In this document: positions 30,700 to 35,280 of the stretch, piece by piece | Layout of the letters: each line of letters begins with the position of its first letter | Position numbering within the stretch: position 1 is the first letter of the stretch | Assembly (NCBI GenBank): GCA_029262455.1 | Contig: JAJCZJ010000061.1 | Coordinates: 1-35,280, forward strand | Source: Deltaproteobacteria bacterium | GTDB lineage: Bacteria > Desulfobacterota > Binatia > HRBIN30 > CADEER01 | Reading direction: 5' to 3' | Length of the DNA: 35,280 nt | Translations under genes and position numbers: made by a program | Notes under the pieces: model-generated | The model's database searches: none | Told to the model about the DNA's origin: nothing | Seen by the model: the letters and a program-made list of their open reading frames with translations, nothing else

Positions 30700-32058
30700 A
30701 TGAGCAAGCACAGAGCATGGTTCGAATGCATCAACGGTTGCCCGACTCGCTACAACCTGACCGAGGTCATCTACCGATGCCCGACTTGCGGCGACCTACT
30801 CGACGTTCATCACGACCTCGAGGCTCTGCGCGATCGGTCTGGGGCGGCTTGGATCAAGCTCTTCGAAGACCGCTACAGACGCAACGACTTTCCCTACGGC
30901 TCTGGGGTTTGGGGCAAAAAGGAATGGGTTCTCCCCTTCATCGACAACGAGAACATCGTGTCGACGTACGAGGGTGCCACCAACCTGATGTGGGCCGAGC
31001 GTTACGGCAAGCTCATTGGCGTCGAGGACCTGTGGGTCAAGCAGTGCGGCAACTCTCACACCGGCTCGTTCAAAGATCTCGGCATGACCGTCCTGGTCTC
31101 GGTGGTCAAACAGATGATCGCTGAGGGTCGCCCGGTGACGGCGATTGCCTGCGCCTCGACCGGTGACACTTCCGCGGCGTTGGCGAACTACGGAGCCGCC
31201 GCCGGAATCCCCGCTGTCGTACTGTTGCCGAAAGACAAGGTTTCGCCGGCGCAGTTGGTCCAACCCCTTGCCAACGGAGCCCTTGTGCTCAGCCTCGACA
31301 CCGACTTCGACGGCTGCATGAAGATCGTTCAGGAAATCACGAACGAGCCTACGATCTACCTGGCCAACTCGATGAACAGCTTGCGCATCGAAGGACAGAA
31401 AACGGTCAGCATCGAGCTCGTGCAGCAGTTCGACTGGGAAGTACCGGACTGGGTCGTCATCCCGGGTGGCAACCTCGGCAACGTCAGCGCCCTCAGCAAA
31501 GGCTTCCTCATCATGCGCGATCTTGGCGTCATCCAGAAGTTGCCGCGCATTGCCGTCGCACAAGCGGCCAACGCCAACCCGCTCTATTTGGCGTACCGAA
31601 AGAACTTCGAAAGCTTCGAGGCGGTCCAGGCCAAAACAACGCTCGCCAGCGCCATCCAAATCGGCAATCCGGTGAGCTACAAACGGGCCGTCAAAGCTTT
31701 GAAGGAGTTCGACGGCGTCGTCGAGCAAGCCACGGAGACCGAACTGGCCGACGAAGCGGCGCGCGCCGATCGCACCGGTATGTTCAATTGTCCGCACACC
31801 GGCGTCGCCCTCGCGGCGCTGCGCAAGCTGGTCGATCGCAAGGTCATTCGTTCCGACCAGCGCGTCGTCGTCATCTCGACCGCGCACGGATTGAAATTTG
31901 CGAACCAAAAGATCGCCTATCACATGAAACAACTCGAGGGCGTCGAATCGCACCACGCCAATGCGCCGGTCGACGTGGCCGCAGACTTGGGACAGGTCAA
32001 AGACGCGATTCAGAGGTTTGCAGACAAGGCGAAAGTACTGGAGCGGTCCGTTGGCTAA
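30700..32058 (+). CDS. thrC: threonine synthase
   Basis: PLP enzyme converting O-phosphohomoserine to threonine; cytoplasmic; 452 residues. An N-terminal zinc-ribbon-like part has Cys10, Cys14, Cys27 and Cys30 (FECINGC, YRCPTCG), common in one class of ThrC. The PLP lysine is Lys125 in [12 protein letters not shown]. Further motifs are [22 protein letters not shown] (phosphate/PLP binding), [22 protein letters not shown] and the C-terminal STAHGLKF. The ATG at 30700 has only a weak ribosome site. Its stop overlaps the start of the next gene by eight bases, so threonine and methionine branch enzymes are produced together. Confidence 0.93.
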   Translation: MSKHRAWFECINGCPTRYNLTEVIYRCPTCGDLLDVHHDLEALRDRSGAAWIKLFEDRYRRNDFPYGSGVWGKKEWVLPFIDNENIVSTYEGATNLMWAERYGKLIGVEDLWVKQCGNSHTGSFKDLGMTVLVSVVKQMIAEGRPVTAIACASTGDTSAALANYGAAAGIPAVVLLPKDKVSPAQLVQPLANGALVLSLDTDFDGCMKIVQEITNEPTIYLANSMNSLRIEGQKTVSIELVQQFDWEVPDWVVIPGGNLGNVSALSKGFLIMRDLGVIQKLPRIAVAQAANANPLYLAYRKNFESFEAVQAKTTLASAIQIGNPVSYKRAVKALKEFDGVVEQATETELADEAARADRTGMFNCPHTGVALAALRKLVDRKVIRSDQRVVVISTAHGLKFANQKIAYHMKQLEGVESHHANAPVDVAADLGQVKDAIQRFADKAKVLERSVG

Positions 32059-33244
32059 GAAGCGCGCAAGAGACAAGCGCGGAGCCAGCACGCAGTCGGT
32101 GCACGCGGGGGAACCCCGCGTGCACGCGCTCAACTCAATCACGACGCCGCTGCTGCAAACGTCGACTTACACCTTCGCCGACACCCAGGAGCTGTGCGAC
32201 CATTTCGAGCACCGCATCGAGCGCGAGGAGTACGGTCGCTACGGCAACCCGACACAGCGGGTCGCGGAGAAGAAGCTCGCCGCGCTCGACAGCGCCGAAG
32301 ACGGTCTTCTCTTCTCCAGTGGAATGGCCGCAATCACGACCACGCTGTTCGCGATTCTTTCCCGCGGCGCGCACGTGGTCGTGACCGCCGACGCCTACCG
32401 ACGCACACGCCAGTTTCTCAATCAGACCTTGGGCCGCTACGGTGTCGACGTGTCGACCGTTCCAGCCGGCGACTTCGACCGCATCGAGGAAGCGATCCGA
32501 CCGACCACCCGGGTGATCTTCAGCGAATCGCCGACCAATCCGTACAACCGAGTCGTCGACCTCGAGCGACTCGTCGAGATCGCCAAGCAACACCGCGTCA
32601 AGACGATCATCGACTCGACGTTTGCGACGCCAATCAACCAGCGGCCGATCGAATTCGGGATCGATTTGGTCATCCACTCTGCAACCAAGTACCTCGGTGG
32701 CCACAACGACCTGATGGCTGGCTCGGTTGTCGGGAGCCAACCCCTCATCGACGCGATTCGCGAGCTACAAGGAATTACTGGAGCTGTGCCGGATCCGTTT
32801 GCAGCCTACTTGCTCATCCGCGGCATCAAGACACTCGCGCTGCGGGTCGCGCGACAGAACGAAAACGCGGAAAAGATCGCAGGGTTCCTCAACAGCCATA
32901 CGAAGATCGGCGTCGTCCATTATCCGAGTCTCGCAAGCCATCCAGAACACAAGATCGCCAAGCGACAAATGACTGGATTCGGCGGCGTCGTTTCCTTCGA
33001 AGTGGAAGGCGACCTCGACAGCGCTAGCCGACTCGTCGACGGGTGCAAGATCCCGCGCATCGCGCCGTCACTCGGAGGCGTCGAGAGCTTGATCGAACAG
33101 CCGGCACTCATGAGCTTCTACGAGCTGACGACGGAAGAGCGCCTGCAAGTCGGAATCAAGGACAACCTCGTGAGATACTCCGTCGGAATCGAAGACGCCG
33201 ACGACTTGATCGCAGACCTGGATCAGGCGCTCACGGGCGTTTAG
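32051..33244 (+). CDS. metB: cystathionine gamma-synthase-type PLP enzyme
   Basis: Cys/Met-metabolism PLP enzyme of 397 residues, most likely cystathionine gamma-synthase joining activated homoserine and cysteine on the way to methionine. The TTG at 32051 is chosen: GGAG lies eight bases upstream and the length fits the family; the frame upstream lies inside thrC. Motifs are [40 protein letters not shown], Asp188 in [10 protein letters not shown], and PLP Lys213 in [19 protein letters not shown]. It ends with [32 protein letters not shown]. Cystathionine gamma-lyase, O-acetylhomoserine sulfhydrylase and methionine gamma-lyase share these motifs; coupling to thrC favours a homoserine-using synthase. 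The gene symbol is therefore provisional. Confidence 0.88.
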   Translation: MAKKRARDKRGASTQSVHAGEPRVHALNSITTPLLQTSTYTFADTQELCDHFEHRIEREEYGRYGNPTQRVAEKKLAALDSAEDGLLFSSGMAAITTTLFAILSRGAHVVVTADAYRRTRQFLNQTLGRYGVDVSTVPAGDFDRIEEAIRPTTRVIFSESPTNPYNRVVDLERLVEIAKQHRVKTIIDSTFATPINQRPIEFGIDLVIHSATKYLGGHNDLMAGSVVGSQPLIDAIRELQGITGAVPDPFAAYLLIRGIKTLALRVARQNENAEKIAGFLNSHTKIGVVHYPSLASHPEHKIAKRQMTGFGGVVSFEVEGDLDSASRLVDGCKIPRIAPSLGGVESLIEQPALMSFYELTTEERLQVGIKDNLVRYSVGIEDADDLIADLDQALTGV

Positions 33245-33527
33245 CAGTCCTTCGAGAAACAGGCGCGCAAGTGAACAGACCCAACGCCTTTTCGAAGGCT
33301 GTTGCTTGCTCTCGCGTGCCACCGCGGACAACACAGTCGACCACCGACCATCCAACAGGCAACAATCCTTATCGTGTCGCACCACGTGGTATCGGCCACC
33401 GTCATCGTCGAGACGACACCGTCGTCATTCTGACGCCGAATCGCATGGCATCATCCTGATTTCGAGGTGTCAGAGACTCCAAATCGTATCCCAAGTGCCT
33501 GGTCCTAGGTTTGCAAAAACAGGGGGC

Positions 33528-33863
33528 ATGGACGAGAAGCCGAAGAGAAGATTGCCATCGCAAGAGGAGCTATTTACGGCGGCAGCAGTTCTGTTCTTGC
33601 TACTCACCGTCGCTTGGGGCGCGCTCTACCAACCGTCGATTCGCGACGTCGCTCGACGCGGCCACCCCGAACCCAACCCAATGGTTACGGTGCACTTTCC
33701 AGAGTCCGGGGCGGGCGCAATCACCTCAAACGACGAATCCGCGGCGGCCCGTGTCCAGGCAGCTGCTGCTCACCGACAGCGAATCGCACCCAAACGTGCA
33801 ACTGCGTCTCGTTCTTGGGCCACCGCTCTGCACGACAGCGCAGCCGATCCTACCGGACGATAA
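33528..33863 (+). CDS. small single-pass membrane protein, unknown
   Basis: A 111-residue open frame from the ATG at 33528, which follows AGGGGG at very short spacing. It has a hydrophilic start (MDEKPKRRLPSQEE), one hydrophobic helix LFTAAAVLFLLLTVAWGALY, then a Pro/His segment and an Ala/Arg-rich tail. No family was recognised. The frame is also open upstream to 33306, but that part is Arg/Ser-rich and not protein-like. Probably a real bitopic membrane protein. Confidence 0.45.
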   Translation: MDEKPKRRLPSQEELFTAAAVLFLLLTVAWGALYQPSIRDVARRGHPEPNPMVTVHFPESGAGAITSNDESAAARVQAAAAHRQRIAPKRATASRSWATALHDSAADPTGR

Positions 33864-34235
33864 ACAGAGTCCAAGGCTAGCGGTCCGGTCCGCAAAGCGG
33901 CTGCAAACCTCGAGCCGCATCCGACCGCCACGAAGAAAAGCTTCGTGAGACTGAATAGTTAGCCTGCAAATCGACCCTGTTGGTCGAACATTGCTTGCCG
34001 ACAATGTCGGCGATAAGGTCGGCGATAAAGTGACAGGGCGGCCTCGCGTTCGCTTCATCAAGTCAAAGCCCAAAAGCCCAACAAACGGGTTGACTTATCG
34101 TTCAGGTCTTGAGCAAAATCCCGCTAAATCGTCAATATCTTGGCGATAATTTCGGGGGAACGAACATATCTTCGCAGTCGCTCGTAAGGCGCTGTGATGA
34201 CCAAATACCGATTCGCCAAACTTCGGGGGTGAGGC
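33864..34235. other. intergenic region with a 12-bp tandem repeat
   Basis: About 370 bases with no credible gene. It contains a tandem pair of GTCGGCGATAAG/A at 34006-34017 and 34018-34029. The stretch 34080-34160 is more AT-rich and should carry the promoter of the gene at 34236. A GATAAT hexamer lies at 34145-34150, but no convincing -35 at proper spacing was found. GGGGGTGAGG just before 34236 serves as ribosome site. Confidence 0.4.
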
Positions 34236-35280
34236 ATGCGTTATTCACATCGGCGGTTCAACAGTGGGCGTGGGGCCGCGCTCGTGGCACTTGCTGTGCT
34301 GTTTCTGGTACCTGCGCAGTCAAGCGGGTTCGACTGCTACACAGTCGCCGACTCTGGCAACCTGCTACTGGAAGTCGACGAAACCAACGCCAATGAAACC
34401 TTGATCGGCAACACCGCTAGCAGCCTCGAAGCCATCGCTCTCGACCCTTCCAGCGGCATCCTCTACGGATCGAACGCCGATCAGCTCGGCACACTCAACC
34501 TGACGACCGGCGCCTTCACCGCAACCAGCAGCGACTACGGCACTGGTTCAGGAGCATTAGGTAACATTAACTTCGACGACGTCGACGGCCTGGGATTCTC
34601 CGCCACGACTGGCGACCTATACGGTAGCCACAGGCGCAGCGGTTCCGATGTGCTTATCATGATCGACGAGAGCACGGGCGCTCACATACCCAATGCCTTT
34701 GGCGCCGGCGTAGACTACGTCGTAATCAGTGTAGCCGGGGGACAAGACGTCGACGACCTGGCCATCGACCCGGCTACCGACATCATGTACGCCGTCGTCA
34801 ATGACGGAGGCGGTGTCGACGCCAAGCTCGTTACCGTCAACAAGAGCACCGGAGCAACGACCCTCGTCGGCGACCTCGAGACGAGCGGCGGCGACCCTGT
34901 CGAAGACATGGAAGGAATCGGGATTGCTCCGGACAGCACCCTCTACGGGACCACCGGGTTCTCCGGACCGAGCTCAACCGACGATCGTCTCTGGATAATC
35001 AACAAGTCGACCGCGGTGGTTACGCTAATTGGGGCGTTCAGCGAAGGCGCTGACTACGAAGCGTTCGACTGCAACTCCGAGTTGCCGGCGACGCCAACAC
35101 CAACCAACACAGCAGTACCTCCCACGAGCACTCCGACCGATACGCCGGTGCCTCCGACCAGCACTCCGACCGATACGCCAGTGCCTCCGACCAGCACTCC
35201 GACCGATACGCCGGTGCCTCCGACCAGCACTCCGACCGATACGCCGGTGCCTCCAACCAGCACTCCGACCGATACGCCGG
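34236..35280 (+). CDS. secreted propeller-type surface protein with VPPTSTPTDTP repeats, partial
   Basis: The frame opens at the ATG at 34236 and runs off the window without a stop, 348 codons visible. The N-terminus MRYSHRRFNSGRGAALVALA, continuing VLFLVPAQSS, is a signal peptide. Residues about 33-285 hold repeated units such as LEAIALDPSSGILYGSN, LGTLNLTTGAF, VDDLAIDPATDIMYAVVND, LVTVNKSTGATTLVG, GIGIAPDSTLYGTTG and LWIINKSTAVVTLIG, a seven-bladed-propeller-like pattern seen in DUF4394/NHL-type proteins. From residue 294 on there are exact 11-residue repeats VPPTSTPTDTP, probably a long extended stalk, perhaps followed by another domain outside the window. Ribosome site GGTGAGG lies close to the ATG. 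Function unknown; extracellular or surface location is likely. Confidence 0.8.
   Translation, partial: MRYSHRRFNSGRGAALVALAVLFLVPAQSSGFDCYTVADSGNLLLEVDETNANETLIGNTASSLEAIALDPSSGILYGSNADQLGTLNLTTGAFTATSSDYGTGSGALGNINFDDVDGLGFSATTGDLYGSHRRSGSDVLIMIDESTGAHIPNAFGAGVDYVVISVAGGQDVDDLAIDPATDIMYAVVNDGGGVDAKLVTVNKSTGATTLVGDLETSGGDPVEDMEGIGIAPDSTLYGTTGFSGPSSTDDRLWIINKSTAVVTLIGAFSEGADYEAFDCNSELPATPTPTNTAVPPTSTPTDTPVPPTSTPTDTPVPPTSTPTDTPVPPTSTPTDTPVPPTSTPTDTP
35115..35280 (+). repeat. 33-bp coding tandem repeat (VPPTSTPTDTP)
   Basis: Five head-to-tail 33-base units fill 35115-35279 in frame, with the first base of a sixth at 35280. Units 2-5 are almost identical at the DNA level (one or two third-position changes), and unit 1 differs at a few third positions. 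The array continues beyond the window. Near-identity suggests recent expansion. Confidence 0.95.

Noticed and set aside
30796-32142. A 448-codon minus-strand frame over thrC
   Set aside because: Antisense to threonine synthase with all family motifs on the plus strand; the antisense protein has no recognisable domain.

Overview
The window looks like chromosomal DNA of a GC-rich, Gram-negative, environmental bacterium. Several features recall the deltaproteobacterial/Binatota-like lineages: paired DUF1552 and DUF1592-type c-type cytochrome proteins, secreted proteins with dockerin-like Ca-binding repeats of the form GDCxxxGxVxxxEL, Thr/Pro linkers of the TPTxTP type, and many lipoproteins with a Gly/Ser/Asp-rich stretch after the lipobox Cys. 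This taxonomic guess rests on protein style only. No rRNA, tRNA, CRISPR array, transposase, integrase or phage gene was found.

Layout. 1-274: intergenic with a 27-bp tandem repeat. 275-2991 (minus): biotin carboxylase followed by an NAD-type isocitrate dehydrogenase, translationally coupled. 3103-6699: two divergent lipoproteins (an NHL-like propeller and a PQQ-dehydrogenase-like propeller) and a DoxX membrane protein. 6776-7389 (minus): a PIN-domain toxin with a Phd/YefM-like antitoxin. 7511-10160: a TetR regulator followed by a secreted PHM-like copper monooxygenase carrying an N-terminal CX4CH heme module; a strong terminator and a period-15 repeat follow. 10309-13561: sulfotransferase (minus), SDR dehydrogenase and metallo-beta-lactamase-fold lipoprotein. 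13626-15179 (minus): RhlE-type RNA helicase. 15587-19188 (minus): SpeE-like fold protein, GlpD, esterase and a DUF5360-like membrane protein in one tight operon. 19254-20524: VOC protein, RelE/ribbon-helix-helix toxin-antitoxin pair and a small membrane protein. 20756-21751 (minus): exported thioredoxin-like/MsrA-like fusion. 21964-29367 (minus): five genes, namely lipoprotein, DUF1592-type diheme protein, Tat-exported DUF1552 protein, a small dockerin-like protein, and a large c-type cytochrome with dockerin-like and cohesin-like domains. 29530-30469: SnoaL-like secreted protein and a four-helix-bundle protein. 30700-33244: threonine synthase coupled to a cystathionine gamma-synthase-type enzyme. 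33528-35280: a small membrane protein and the start of a surface protein that runs off the window in a VPPTSTPTDTP repeat.

The most unusual material is extracytoplasmic redox biology. The copper monooxygenase at 8211-10160 retains all PHM-type copper ligands but carries a heme module, a dockerin-like repeat and Cys-rich inserts. The 21964-29367 cluster combines heme proteins with dockerin-like and cohesin-like modules, which could hold a cell-surface electron-transfer or oxidative complex together. The same CX4CH heme module occurs in both loci. All function statements come from reading motifs; no database search was possible.
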